The notes below the pieces were generated by a model. That model made no database searches, had not been told where the DNA came from, and worked only from the letters and a program-made list of their open reading frames with translations. The position numbers were made by a program, and so were the translations under genes. Positions 26,584-35,278 of a stretch of DNA of 64,000 nucleotides are shown here, piece after piece. Each line of letters starts with the position of its first letter. Positions within the stretch are counted from its first letter, which is position 1. Source of the DNA: an uncultured Collinsella sp. Its GTDB lineage: Bacteria; Actinomycetota; Coriobacteriia; Coriobacteriales; Coriobacteriaceae. Location of the stretch: assembly GCA_902490305.1 (NCBI GenBank), contig CABUDI010000004.1, positions 59,871 to 123,870 of the forward strand. Direction: 5' to 3'.

Positions 26584-26604
26584 CGAACAGATGTACGCTA
26601 TAAT
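26584..26604 (+). promoter_or_regulatory. LexA-like box overlapping a TATAAT promoter element
   Basis: CGAACAGATGTACG (26584-26597) matches 13 of 14 positions of CGAACRNRYGTTCG and is followed one base later by TATAAT (26599-26604). A wider CTGTTC/GAACAG inverted repeat overlaps it. It lies about 100 bp upstream of the HigA-like gene. The match could also be an operator for the HigA-like protein itself. Confidence 0.4.
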
Positions 26605-26707
26605 AGAGATGTAAGTCTATAGAAACGTTTGACGTTATTAACGTAAGGCGATACTATGATTGTATCTTATCGGGTCTGCTTTGAGTGGAGACAGGGGATG
26701 GCTTGGA

Positions 26708-27049
26708 ATGTCGAAATCGTCGATTACCACAAATGAAGAGGCTGCGACTGATTTGCTGTCGCCGGTGACTCCTGGTGAGCTTCTCAAAGAGGAGTTTCTT
26801 GTTCCCATGGGCATTTCTCAATATCGCCTTGCGAAGGAGACCGGGATTCCGGCTCAGCGTATCGGGCAGATTGTCTTGGGAAGACGCCGTGTGACGGCTG
26901 ACACGGACCTTCGTCTTTGCCGTTACTTTGGTCTGACGGATGGTTATTGGCTTCGCGCGCAGATGGCGTTTGATCTCGAGGCCGAGAAAAGGCGGATTAA
27001 ACCTGAGCTCGACAAGATTGTTCCTGTCCAGCAGGCCATCGCATTGTAG
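26708..27049 (+). CDS. HigA-family HTH antitoxin-like regulator, no adjacent toxin
   Basis: 113 aa. LLSPVTPGELLKEEFLVPMGISQYRLAKETGIPAQRIGQIVLGRRRVTADTDLRL is the HigA/VapI XRE-type module (first residues about 18-70), followed by YFGLTDGYWLRAQMAFDLE. HigA usually follows a HigB RelE-like toxin; the 150 bp upstream contains no such gene, so this is an orphan antitoxin or a plain regulator. The ATG at 26708 has only a weak ribosome site (GGGG about 10 nt upstream). Confidence 0.75.
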   Translation: MSKSSITTNEEAATDLLSPVTPGELLKEEFLVPMGISQYRLAKETGIPAQRIGQIVLGRRRVTADTDLRLCRYFGLTDGYWLRAQMAFDLEAEKRRIKPELDKIVPVQQAIAL

Positions 27050-27078
27050 GGCCCAAAGACGCTGAGAATGGAGTGACG

Positions 27079-27402
27079 ATGAAGCGACGTCGGCAATCTG
27101 TTGTATATAGTCCGGGTGGTTGCGGGTGCGGTTTGTTACTGCTCCCGGTTGTTGTGCTGAGCATTGGCATGATGTTTGCACTTGCCGGATTGGCTGCGGC
27201 GGCGCTCGTGTTGCTGATTGTCGCCATTGGCGCGACGATCTGGCTCTATCGTTGTCGCGAACAACGCCGCGCCGACGGCAAAACCAATGTGGGATGGATT
27301 GTCTTTTTGGCTATCGCATGCCCGCTGAGCGTTAGCTACCTTATGTTCTTTGTCCTGTTGATGATCAGCGCCTTTACCGGGGAATCCGTCACAGTGGGTT
27401 GA
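27079..27402 (+). CDS. Small membrane protein
   Basis: 107 aa. A basic, cysteine-containing N-terminus (MKRRRQ, GGCGCG) precedes two or three membrane segments: LLLLPVVVLSIGMMFALAGLAAAALVLL-type region near 20-55 and VFLAIACPLSVSYLMFFVLLM near 76-96. GGAG lies 8 nt before the ATG. It follows the HigA-like gene by 29 bp and may share its transcript. No recognised domain. Confidence 0.65.
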   Translation: MKRRRQSVVYSPGGCGCGLLLLPVVVLSIGMMFALAGLAAAALVLLIVAIGATIWLYRCREQRRADGKTNVGWIVFLAIACPLSVSYLMFFVLLMISAFTGESVTVG

Positions 27403-27564
27403 TCCTGCCTGCTGACGGTCGCGTAAAGAGCGTTTGCTCGGCGCTTGGACAACTGCATTGACCGTTTACCGTAGCCTTAGCTCTGAGCTATTGAATTCAA
27501 GTTCAATCCTTTCTACGATGTGCTGTGTGCCGGCACGGTAGCCGGATCGTAGGAAGGATGAATA

Positions 27565-28107
27565 ATGAAAAAGCTCGAAAATGAAGTGCTGCTGAGCCGT
27601 CGCGCCGCGCTTGGCGCATTCGCGACCGTTGTCCTGGGTGTTTCCGGTCTCCTGACTGGCTGTGGCAATGACAAGGCGACGGTCACCGAGGATGCTGGCG
27701 ATAGCGATAAGAAGGAAGAGCCGAAAAAAGAAGAGCAGCCCACGACTGACCTGGCTGTTGGCACAACCGTGACCACGGCCGCCGGCCTTTCCGTTGTCGT
27801 CGATTCCGTCCAGACAGGTCTTACCAATTATGACGGCTCGACTATGACGGGCATTCACGTCACGTACGTCAACAACGGCGATGAGGGCGCGGATTACAAT
27901 GTCTACGACTGGAAGGGCGAGGACGCCAACGGTGCTCAGCAGAATCAGGGCTACTACAGCGAAGGCTCTGAAGAGCTGCAGTCGGGCACCCTTGCAGCCG
28001 GCGGTACTGTTGCGGGCAATATCTATTTTGACGGCGACATCAAAAAGGCTTTGTACTTTGCCAACATGTTTGATAAGTCTGCCACCGCAAGCTGGGTGTT
28101 GGCCTAG
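27565..28107 (+). CDS. Lipoprotein with DUF4352-like domain
   Basis: 180 aa. The signal has a twin-arginine-like SRRAALGAF, a hydrophobic stretch and lipobox LLTGC, placing the lipidated Cys near residue 30. A charged spacer (DKKEEPKKEEQP) leads to an immunoglobulin-like domain with TTAAGLSVVVDSVQTG, GIHVTYVNNGDEGADYNV and GGTVAGNIYFDGD, as in DUF4352/DUF5067 surface lipoproteins. Probably anchored to the outer face of the membrane; function unknown. It is followed 39 bp later by the HTH-kinase module. Confidence 0.78.
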   Translation: MKKLENEVLLSRRAALGAFATVVLGVSGLLTGCGNDKATVTEDAGDSDKKEEPKKEEQPTTDLAVGTTVTTAAGLSVVVDSVQTGLTNYDGSTMTGIHVTYVNNGDEGADYNVYDWKGEDANGAQQNQGYYSEGSEELQSGTLAAGGTVAGNIYFDGDIKKALYFANMFDKSATASWVLA

Positions 28108-28146
28108 TATGTCGCTGCCGTTGCGTCGCATAGGGGGTGAAGCCGT

Positions 28147-28569
28147 ATGCCCGATAAGAAGTTGACGGAGGAACTGCTCAATGAGTTGCTCGATGCGCCG
28201 AGTATCGACGGCTATATCAGGGAGCACGACTTTGCCGCCCCGTCGCTTTCGGACTACCTTAAGCAACTGCTGCAGGAAAAGGGCTTGGAGCGCTCGCGCG
28301 TGGTGCGTATGGCCGACCTCAACGAAACGTTTGGCTATCAGATCTTTACCGGCACGCGCCATCCGAGCCGAAACAAGGTGCTGCAGATTGCATTTGCGAT
28401 GGCACTATCGATGAAGGAGACAAACCGCGCACTTGCGGCTGCCGGGGCAAACGTCCTCAACTGCAAGGACCGTCGCGATGCGATTATCATCTTTTGCATC
28501 GATCGTGGCTGCAGCCTGCAAAAGGTCAATGAGGAGCTGTATCGCTTTGGCGAGGAGACGGTGAGTTAA
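28147..28569 (+). CDS. HTH-type regulator preceding a Ser/Thr kinase
   Basis: 140 aa. An XRE-like fold is suggested by LSDYLKQLLQEKGLERSRVVRMADLNETFGYQIFTGTRHPSRNKVLQIAFAMAL (residues about 36-85), with the recognition helix around NETFGYQIF; the rest (AIIIFCIDRGCSLQKVNEELYRFGEE) is helical. GGGGGTGA lies upstream of its ATG. Small HTH proteins of this build adjacent to eukaryotic-type kinases recur in gut Firmicutes and Coriobacteria; here the partner kinase is broken. Confidence 0.65.
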   Translation: MPDKKLTEELLNELLDAPSIDGYIREHDFAAPSLSDYLKQLLQEKGLERSRVVRMADLNETFGYQIFTGTRHPSRNKVLQIAFAMALSMKETNRALAAAGANVLNCKDRRDAIIIFCIDRGCSLQKVNEELYRFGEETVS

Positions 28570-28613
28570 CGGCTGACTGTTGGTGGCAGGACCGTCCGCT
28601 ATATTTCAAACGT

Positions 28614-28649
28614 GCAGGGCACGGGTGCTACAGGGCGTCCGTGCCCTGC
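28614..28649 (+). repeat. 11-bp inverted repeat at the 5' end of the kinase gene
   Basis: GCAGGGCACGG (28614-28624) and CCGTGCCCTGC (28639-28649) form a perfect 11-bp stem with a 14-nt loop, ending just before the first candidate ATG of the kinase. No T-run. It could be an operator for the upstream HTH protein or a translation-blocking hairpin. Confidence 0.6.
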
Positions 28650-28652
28650 GCT

Positions 28653-30056
28653 ATGATGGACGCTATGGATACTCAGAACCCAACATATTCCGATGATGAG
28701 CTGACCGCCGCGCTCGCCGAGCACCTGGCGTCGTTTGACCGCGATGACAGCTATCGCGTGGAACGTGTACTGAAGCGCTCGGACGTTGAGGCAACCGAGC
28801 TTGTGTGCTTTGAGGGTTCTGGTGGAGGATCGCTCGGCCCCTTTGTCCGTAAACGCATCGATGCTTCTGCCCAGATTGGCGGGGCATATGAGCGCCTATT
28901 TTCGGCCCAGCGTGCCGGACGGCGTTTTGAGCACCTGCCTAGGATTGTCGATTGCCGCCGTGCGGGCGACGAACTTGACGTGGTGATGGAATACATTGAA
29001 GGCGAGACGCTCGAGGCCTTGGTGGGGCGCTTGGGTGCGACGCCCGATTATGCGCGCGGGTTGTTTCCGGCCCTGTGTGATGCGGTGGCAGAGCTCCATG
29101 CTTGATTTGGCGAGGTGGGAAAAGCGCCGGCTCCGATTATCCATCGCGACCTTAAACCTTCGAACATCATCGTGTCGGGTGTGAGATATGCCGCCGATGC
29201 CGGCATGACCTTCTCGTCGCTGGTGATTATTGACCTGGGAATCGCGCGCGCTTGGCGCGAAGGCGCCGATGCCGATACCGCCAAGTTTGGCACACGGCCC
29301 TACGCGCCGCCCGAGCAGTATGGGTTTGGGCAGACGAGTGTGCGAAGTGATGTGTATGCGCTGGGCGCCCTGCTGTTCTTCTGCTTGACAGGAGTCGATC
29401 CAAAACCGGGGATCGACATGCGCGAACAATGCGAGATGCGCGGCATTCCCGCTTCCCTGACCGATGTCATTTGCATGGCGATGGCTCTCGACCCGGCCAA
29501 GCGTTTTGCGAGCGCGGGGGCATTGGGACGGGCGACGCGCGCGGCATACGACCTGAGTTGCCCTGTGCGGCCTCCTGCGCCTGTGCCTGTGCCTGTGCCT
29601 GACTGTGCCCCGGCGTCAGAGACGGTATTAACGTCTCAAGAGCCCCGGGGTTCCACAGACCTTCCTAAGCTTGCCACCCCTGCTATGCCCGGCCTGCTTT
29701 CTCGCATTCCGGAACCTCTGGGGCGCATTTGGAATACGCTTGTCTGCCTCTCGCTGCTTGTATTCTTTGCCGGAAGCCACTTTGCCGTCTTTCACCCCAC
29801 GGGAGCAAACCAAGGCTACCCGACGTGGCTTCTTATGATCGAGTACTTTTTCTTTGTCGATGGCCTTATGGTGCTTATGCATTTTGCGCTGCTCGATAAG
29901 CGCCGTCTTCGTCGGCGATTCGCACTGCTCGACAGCTATCGCGGCAAGAAACTCGCGAAACTCTGGCTCAAGGCATTGGGTGTGCTGCTCCTATGCATGA
30001 TCGTCATAGTCGCGGTTGCCAATGCGACTGGCGTCGTCGATACCTCCGCTACCTAA
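28653..30056 (+). pseudogene. Ser/Thr protein kinase interrupted by one in-frame TGA
   Basis: Read through, about 467 aa. The first part has the small lobe (FVRKRID with the ATP Lys, VMEYIEGETLEALVG hinge) and ends AVAELHA at TGA 29103-29105. The same frame continues at once with FGEVGKAPAPIIHRDLKPSN (catalytic loop), VIIDLGIAR (DFG equivalent), FGTRPYAPPEQYGFG, then a Pro-rich linker and two membrane helices (LVCLSLLVFFAGSHFAVF, LWLKALGVLLLCMIVIV). Only the TGA disrupts it; CGA (Arg) to TGA is the simplest origin. No frameshift and no decay elsewhere, so the lesion is recent, or a sequencing error. Start uncertain (28653-28665). Confidence 0.85.
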
Positions 30057-30083
30057 AAGAAAAGGACCCCATTGGGGCCCTTT
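30054..30083 (-). terminator. Terminator for the minus-strand coiled-coil gene
   Basis: AAAGGACCCC and GGGGCCCTTT stem, with a T-rich run on the minus strand after the hairpin. It sits between the convergent kinase and the secreted protein gene. Confidence 0.7.
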
Positions 30084-30093
30084 GCAGTTGCGC

Positions 30094-31227
30094 TTAGATG
30101 CGGTTCATCTGAGCGGCGACTTTGTTGTACCAGTCCTGCCACGTGGGCGGGCAGTACTTTTTGGCCGCTGCCGGGGTAAGGGTGGAGCCGTAGTTGGCGC
30201 CCAGATAGGCAACGTGAGCGGAGATGCCCTCGCTCCAGCTGCCAAAGCTGCGCCAACCGCCGCCACGGGCACTCCAGCCCCAGGCGTTGTAGGAATTGGC
30301 GCAATAAGCACCCTTGGTGCTCTCGATGCAGGCGATGGCGGGGGACCAACGGGGGTCGACACCGGTATTCCAAGCGGCAACGGCAAAGTTATAGCCCTGG
30401 CCTGCCATGGGGGACCCGGCAAGATAATTATCGATGCGGCTCGTCCACTCATTAATGAACGAATCGTAATCGGAATTACCGGTATTGGCGTTGTTCACCG
30501 TGGTGTCGATGGTGGTGTTGGTGTTGGTGGCCTGACTGCTGGAATTGCTGCCGCTTACGCCCTCGCCCGAGAGCTTCTCGGCGGCAGCGGCCTTATCGGC
30601 CTCAAGCTTGGCGAGCTCGGCGGCATTTTCCTGCTCGGCTTTTGCCTGCGCCTCGCTGCGGAGCTGCTGGGCCTGCGCCAGCGAATCCTCGGCGTTTTTC
30701 TGTTCTGCCTCAAGCTGGGACTTGGCCTGCTGGAGCTCGGCCTTGTTCTGCTCGAGTTCGGTTTGCATGTTGTTGAGCTCTTCGATCTCATCGACGCTCG
30801 AGCTCGTGATCTGGTTGGTGTATTTGCAGGTGGTGATGAACTCACCCAGGCTCTGCGCGTTGACCAGGAAGCTCACGATGGGATTGGTGCCCTTCTGGTA
30901 CTTGTACAGATCGCGCATGGCGGAGCTTGCCTTGGCCTGCTGCTCGGGAAGCTTGGCCTCGATTTCCTCGATGCTCGCCTCATTGGAGTCGATCTGCTTT
31001 TGCAGGTCGTCGAGTTTGGTGCGGGCATCGTTGTAGGCGCTCGTGGCGGCTTCGATTTTTTGCTGCGCGGCGGAAAGCTGATCCTGCGTTGCCTGCGAGG
31101 CGGCATATGCCGCAACGGGGGAGAGCATCGGCGTGGCAGTCAGTGCGACAGCGAGTGCGGCGCTCGTGATGATACGAGCTGGCTTCGACGCGATGAGCGC
31201 TGCGACGCGATGATTCGAATGCTGCAT
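30094..31227 (-). CDS. Secreted coiled-coil protein with lysozyme/glucosaminidase-like C-domain
   Basis: 377 aa. A signal peptide (IITSAALAVALTATPMLSPVAAYA) is cleaved near residue 43. Residues 45-230 form long coiled coils (QDQLSAAQQKIEAATSAYND..., ELEQNKAELQQAKSQLEAEQK) like PcsB/CwlO-type wall hydrolases. A Ser/Asn/Thr linker leads to a C-terminal domain with WSPAIACIESTKGAYCANSYNAWGW and SEGISAHVAYLGANYG, which resembles a lysozyme-like muramidase with Glu in CIESTKG. Start 31227 has GAGGGA upstream. Likely cell-separation or wall-remodelling enzyme outside the membrane. Confidence 0.75.
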   Translation of the reverse strand: MQHSNHRVAALIASKPARIITSAALAVALTATPMLSPVAAYAASQATQDQLSAAQQKIEAATSAYNDARTKLDDLQKQIDSNEASIEEIEAKLPEQQAKASSAMRDLYKYQKGTNPIVSFLVNAQSLGEFITTCKYTNQITSSSVDEIEELNNMQTELEQNKAELQQAKSQLEAEQKNAEDSLAQAQQLRSEAQAKAEQENAAELAKLEADKAAAAEKLSGEGVSGSNSSSQATNTNTTIDTTVNNANTGNSDYDSFINEWTSRIDNYLAGSPMAGQGYNFAVAAWNTGVDPRWSPAIACIESTKGAYCANSYNAWGWSARGGGWRSFGSWSEGISAHVAYLGANYGSTLTPAAAKKYCPPTWQDWYNKVAAQMNRI

Positions 31228-31461
31228 CCAATCCCTCTGCAATCAATCGTAGGTTATGGTTCGAACGGTATTCTACTACTGCTTTCGACCTCAACTTGAA
31301 CCTTAAAGGTTCCAAAGGGTCAAGTTAAACTTGAGGCTTTGGCTTTGACCTGCAGTTATAGTGAATTGTTGAGAAACCATAGAGTTCAACTTTAACGTTA
31401 CGGAACTCGGTCTGATCGCAGATTCACGCCTTAAGGGCTACTCCAACATGGGGTTTTGCAC

Positions 31462-32094
31462 CTATAGGGTTCCCTCGCGGCGAGCCTGCTCAATTTCTTC
31501 GAGCGCCTCGGCTGGGGTGAAAGAACATGCGCCGTTGCCGAGCTTGACTGTCTGGATATCGTCTCCGACATGCACCTCTCCGCCTCGAAGCACCACACCG
31601 AAAATGCCCTCGTGGGGAAAGATGCAGTCGCCGGCGAGATGGTAGATAGCGCAGCGGGTGTGGCAGACTTTGCCGATCTGGCTGATCTCGACCAGAACGT
31701 CGTTGCCGATCTTGAGCTGTGTGCCCAGGGGGAGCGAAAGCAGGTTGATACCTTGTGTGGTGAAGTTCTCCCCAAAGTCGCCTTCGTGCACATCGAGCCC
31801 GCGATGCTGGGCAGTCTGGATTGATTCTGCGGCCAAAAACGAGACTTGGCGGTGCCAGTGCCCGGCGTGTGCATCGGAAGCGAGGCCAAACTGCTCAATG
31901 ACGGTGTCGTGCCCATCGGAGACGGGTGACTTGCGTGTGCCTTTGTGCGCCGACGTGTTAATCGAAACGATGCGGGCGGGTGCTTCGTAGGCGTTGCTGG
32001 CGGTGCGTAGGGGAGCGATCGTCTGAGAACGTTCCGCTAGCTCGCGTTTTGCGGCGTCAAGGATGGGGTTGTCGGTCAGATGTTCTTGGGGCAC
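31462..32094 (-). CDS. MOSC-domain protein
   Basis: 210 aa with GTG start (GAAAGG 8 nt upstream). The MOSC core is seen as GLASDAHAGHWHRQVSFLAAESI near residue 70, GDFGENFTTQGINL near 105 and CHTRCAIYHLAGDCIFPHEGIFGVVLRGG near 143, with the conserved Cys-containing segment. MOSC proteins handle molybdenum-cofactor sulfur or N-hydroxylated substrates. No molybdoenzyme genes are near. The 230 bp to the next minus-strand gene contains a GACC/GGTC-rich dyad at about 31303-31326 resembling a MerR-type operator, nothing else recognised. Confidence 0.8.
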   Translation of the reverse strand: MPQEHLTDNPILDAAKRELAERSQTIAPLRTASNAYEAPARIVSINTSAHKGTRKSPVSDGHDTVIEQFGLASDAHAGHWHRQVSFLAAESIQTAQHRGLDVHEGDFGENFTTQGINLLSLPLGTQLKIGNDVLVEISQIGKVCHTRCAIYHLAGDCIFPHEGIFGVVLRGGEVHVGDDIQTVKLGNGACSFTPAEALEEIEQARREGTL

Positions 32095-32232
32095 GTGTGC
32101 GCCTTTCGCTTATGAGATTGACAATATGTTGAATCCTACAACAACGGTAGGTTCATTGCCCGTTGTCGTACAGCGGTGAGCGCCGTCTTTGCTCGAGTCT
32201 GATTCTCCGATTGCCATAGATACGGTGGAACT

Positions 32233-32262
32233 TTGGGCACTGGCGGTTTGGCACGCTAAAAT
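32233..32262 (+). promoter_or_regulatory. Predicted promoter of the D-aspartate ligase operon
   Basis: TTGGGC (32233-32238), 18-nt spacer, TAAAAT (32257-32262), 57 nt before the start codon at 32319. Confidence 0.45.
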
Positions 32263-32318
32263 AAATCGGTTGCACTAAGACCGCCCGTTGCGCGGGCAGT
32301 TCATGATAGGAAGTTTCC

Positions 32319-33575
32319 ATGGCATTGCAGTTTACAGAGCGCGAGTTCATTCCCGTGCTGCTCGGCGGCGACATCAACGCCTATTCGGTGGCGCGTGCTT
32401 TCTACGAAGAGTATCAGGTCAAGAGTCTGGTCTTTGGCAAGTATCAGACGGGCCCTGCGTATCGAAGCCAGATTATCGACTACACGCCCAATGTCGACAT
32501 CGATACCATGCCCGTGATGCTCAAGACCGTCAACGGCATCGCTCAGGCGCATGCCGATAAGACGATTGTCCTGATGGGCTGCGGCGATAACTATGTTGCC
32601 CTGGTGGCTCAGGCAAAGGATGCCGATGAGCTGGCGGATAACATCGTCGCGCCCTACGCACCCTACAGCATGCTCGAGCAGTGCCAGAAGAAGGAGATCT
32701 TCTACGAGCTGTGCGAGAAGCATGGCGTGCCCTATCCGCACACGTTTACCTTTACCAAGGCGATGCTCAATGCCCAGGGTGAGGCGCCTGCCGAAGTGCT
32801 CGACCAGATCGATTTTCCTTACCCGATGATTCTGAAGCCTTCTGACGGCATCATGTGGTGGCAGCACGAGTTCGAGGGCCAGAAGAAGGCCTATGAGATT
32901 GCCGACCGCGCCGAGCTGGAACAGGTCATTCGCGATTCGTATGCCAGCGGCTACACCGACGATCTGATCTTGCAGGACCGCGTGCCCGGCAACGATGAGT
33001 ACATGCGCGTGCTCACCAGCTATTCCGACCGCAACGGCAAGGTGCGCATGATGTGCCTGGGCCATGTGCTGCTCGAGGAGCATCAGCCCCACGGTGTCGG
33101 CAACCATGCCTGTATCATCACCGAGCCCAACGACGAGCTCATGGGCGGCGTGCGCAAGTTGCTCGAGGACCTTCACTTTGTGGGCTATTCCAACTTTGAC
33201 GTTAAGTACGACGAGCGCGATGACTCGTTTAAGTTCTTCGACTTCAATACCCGCCAGGGCCGCAGCAACTACTATGTCACCAACAGCGGTTTTAACGTTG
33301 CCAAGTATGTGGTGGATGAGTATGTGTTCAACCGCCCGTTTGAGCCGGAGTTTGTGACGGCGCAGGACGAGGCGCTGTGGATGGTCGTCCCCATGGGCGT
33401 CGTCGACAAGTACGTTAAGGATCCCGAGTTGCGCGCTAAGGTGCATCGCCTGGATAAGGAAGGCAAGGGCGCCGACCCCTCGTTTATGAAGGGCGACTTT
33501 GTCTTTAACCGCTGGCTGCGCATGTGGCACACAAAGTTGCGCCACTTTAAGCTGTTCAAGACGTATTACAAGTAG
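32319..33575 (+). CDS. ATP-grasp ligase, probable D-aspartate ligase
   Basis: 418 aa. ATP-grasp features: YPMILKPSDGIMWW near residue 168 (ATP Lys), ILQDRVPGNDEYMRVL near 220, GYSNFDVKYDERDDSFKFFDFNTRQGRSNYY near 290 with metal-binding Asp/Asn. Length and layout fit the Enterococcus faecium Asl-fm family, which adds D-Asp to the Lys side chain of peptidoglycan precursors. The next gene encodes an aspartate racemase, repeating the Asl-Rac pairing of E. faecium, and strongly supports this reading over a carbamoyl-phosphate-type ATP-grasp enzyme. Confidence 0.78.
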   Translation: MALQFTEREFIPVLLGGDINAYSVARAFYEEYQVKSLVFGKYQTGPAYRSQIIDYTPNVDIDTMPVMLKTVNGIAQAHADKTIVLMGCGDNYVALVAQAKDADELADNIVAPYAPYSMLEQCQKKEIFYELCEKHGVPYPHTFTFTKAMLNAQGEAPAEVLDQIDFPYPMILKPSDGIMWWQHEFEGQKKAYEIADRAELEQVIRDSYASGYTDDLILQDRVPGNDEYMRVLTSYSDRNGKVRMMCLGHVLLEEHQPHGVGNHACIITEPNDELMGGVRKLLEDLHFVGYSNFDVKYDERDDSFKFFDFNTRQGRSNYYVTNSGFNVAKYVVDEYVFNRPFEPEFVTAQDEALWMVVPMGVVDKYVKDPELRAKVHRLDKEGKGADPSFMKGDFVFNRWLRMWHTKLRHFKLFKTYYK

Positions 33576-33659
33576 ATGAGTGCGGCGCCCGTCCGGTTTG
33601 CATCGGGCGGGCGCGGGTATGATACGCGCAATTGCGCAAGCGTCACCAAGGAGGCGGCG

Positions 33660-34406
33660 ATGGAAAAGCTGGGAGTTATCGGCGGCATGGGCGCCGAGGC
33701 CACGTCGTATTACTACGACCAGGTGGTGCGCCATACGGCGGCCACGTGCGACCAGGAGCATATCGATATGGTGGTGCTCTCCAAGTCGACCATGCCCGAC
33801 CGCACGCTGGCCATCAAGACCGGTGAACATGCCAAGCTGCTGGCGACCATGAAAGAGTGTGCCCAGGCACTCGAGTCGCTGGGCTGTGCGCACATTGCCA
33901 TTCCCTGCAACACGTCGCACTACTTTTACGACCAGATCCAGTCGTTTACGAAGGTGCCGATTATCCACATGCCGCGTGAGTCGGTGCGCTATGCCCTTGC
34001 GGGTGCGGTGATGGGGGAGTGCGAGTTCGACCCCAACCTGAGTATGCCGGCCGAGCCGGTGCGCAAGATTGGCATCATGGGCACCGACGGAACCGTGGGC
34101 GCGGGCGTCTACGGCCGCGAATGCGAGGCTGCGGGTGTTGAGGTCGTCTATCCCAGCGAGAAACGTCAGAACGATGTGATGTCGCTTATCTACGATGATG
34201 TGAAGGCCGGACGTGAGCCCGATATGGATAAGTTCGACCGCGTGATGTGGGAGTTCGCCCGTAGCGGCTGCGACCGTGTCATTCTGGCCTGCACCGAGCT
34301 ATCGGTGCTGCAGAAGTATCGAGAGATGCCCGAGATCACCCTCGATGCCATGGATGTCCTGGTGCGCGAATCCATCATCCGCAGCGGCGCCCCCTACCGC
34401 CTCTAG
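33660..34406 (+). CDS. Aspartate/glutamate racemase family, probable aspartate racemase
   Basis: 248 aa. Two-cysteine cofactor-free racemase: IGGMGAEATSYYYD at the N-terminus, the first catalytic Cys in AIPCNTSHYF near residue 82, the second in ILACTELSVL near 207. It interconverts L- and D-Asp, feeding the upstream D-Asp ligase for interpeptide cross-bridges. Start 33660 is set by AGGAGG 6 nt upstream; 84 bp separate it from the ligase. An aspartate preference is inferred from the neighbour. Confidence 0.82.
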   Translation: MEKLGVIGGMGAEATSYYYDQVVRHTAATCDQEHIDMVVLSKSTMPDRTLAIKTGEHAKLLATMKECAQALESLGCAHIAIPCNTSHYFYDQIQSFTKVPIIHMPRESVRYALAGAVMGECEFDPNLSMPAEPVRKIGIMGTDGTVGAGVYGRECEAAGVEVVYPSEKRQNDVMSLIYDDVKAGREPDMDKFDRVMWEFARSGCDRVILACTELSVLQKYREMPEITLDAMDVLVRESIIRSGAPYRL

Positions 34407-34465
34407 CTTCCGACCTGTCAAAAAGGGACAGGTTAATTTTGGTAGGTTTTATCTGGTGAAACAGT

Positions 34466-34503
34466 AAAGGCCTCGGCTCGTTTGGTGCGAGCCGAGGCCT
34501 TTT
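34466..34503. terminator. 15-bp bidirectional terminator
   Basis: AAAGGCCTCGGCTCG and CGAGCCGAGGCCTTT with a 7-nt loop, between the convergent racemase and ecfT genes. A smaller ACCTGTC/GACAGGT hairpin lies just before it at 34413-34433. Confidence 0.85.
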
Positions 34504-34531
34504 GCGTTGGGCGGTTGCTGTCGGTGGCGAA

Positions 34532-35278
34532 CTAGAACAGGAAGCCGATGGCGATGAGGGCGATGCTGACGATGAGCACGGCGATGTCCAGGCCCTTGAT
34601 GGGGTAGCGCTTGTACGAGCTGGCGCGTGTACGCAGATAGAAGCCGCGCTGTTCTGCCGCCAAGGCCGTGGCATCGGTCTTGCCCACGCTCGAGATGAGC
34701 AGTGGCACGCACAGCGGCAGCATGAGCTTAAGCTTCTTGATGGGGTTCTTGGTGTCGTACTCGACGCCGCGTGCGGTCTGCGCTTCCATGATGGCGTTCA
34801 TCTCCTGACCAAACACCGGCACAAAGCGCAGCGCCGTGGTAAAGGTGAAGGCATAGCGATACGGTACGTGCAGCACCTCGACGCAGGCGTTGGCAAGGTC
34901 GTTGAGCTTGGTCACCATGAGCATGAGGATGAGCGGTAACGCCACACCCAGCAGGCGCAGACAGGCCTTCGATCCTGTGATGAGGCCCGTGTCGGTGATA
35001 AAGCCCCACACAACGTTGCCATCGCGCATAAAGGCCAGCTGGAGCACCAGCATGATAAGCGCGAGCGGAATCAGCAACTTGAGCAGCGAGAACAGACGGT
35101 CGACGACACCGGCATAGGCACCCAGCGCAAGGGTGAGTGCCAAAAAGCCCAGCAGCGCCACGTAGGTGTCGGACAAGAAGATGCCGACGATGATGGCGGC
35201 GGCGAGGCCCAGTTTGACGACGGGGTTCAGGCGATGCAACAGCGTATCGCCCGGCATGTAGTCGATGACGTTAACCAC
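34532..35278 (-). CDS. ecfT: ECF transporter transmembrane subunit EcfT
   Basis: 248 aa, five or six membrane helices. HRLNPVVKLGLAAAIIV near residue 15 and the coupling-helix motifs RFVPVFGQEMNAIMEAQTARGVEY (Ala-Arg-Gly near 165) and DATALAAEQRGFYLR (Arg-Gly near 215) are typical. It links S components to the EcfA ATPases. The GTG at 35278 overlaps the ecfA stop by 8 nt and is preferred to an upstream ATG lying 41 nt inside ecfA; the true start is not certain. Confidence 0.85.
   Translation of the reverse strand: MVNVIDYMPGDTLLHRLNPVVKLGLAAAIIVGIFLSDTYVALLGFLALTLALGAYAGVVDRLFSLLKLLIPLALIMLVLQLAFMRDGNVVWGFITDTGLITGSKACLRLLGVALPLILMLMVTKLNDLANACVEVLHVPYRYAFTFTTALRFVPVFGQEMNAIMEAQTARGVEYDTKNPIKKLKLMLPLCVPLLISSVGKTDATALAAEQRGFYLRTRASSYKRYPIKGLDIAVLIVSIALIAIGFLF

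Noticed and set aside
26555..26707. A HigB toxin upstream of the HigA-like gene
   Set aside because: The interval is only about 150 bp and contains promoter-like sequence, with no RelE-like frame on either strand.
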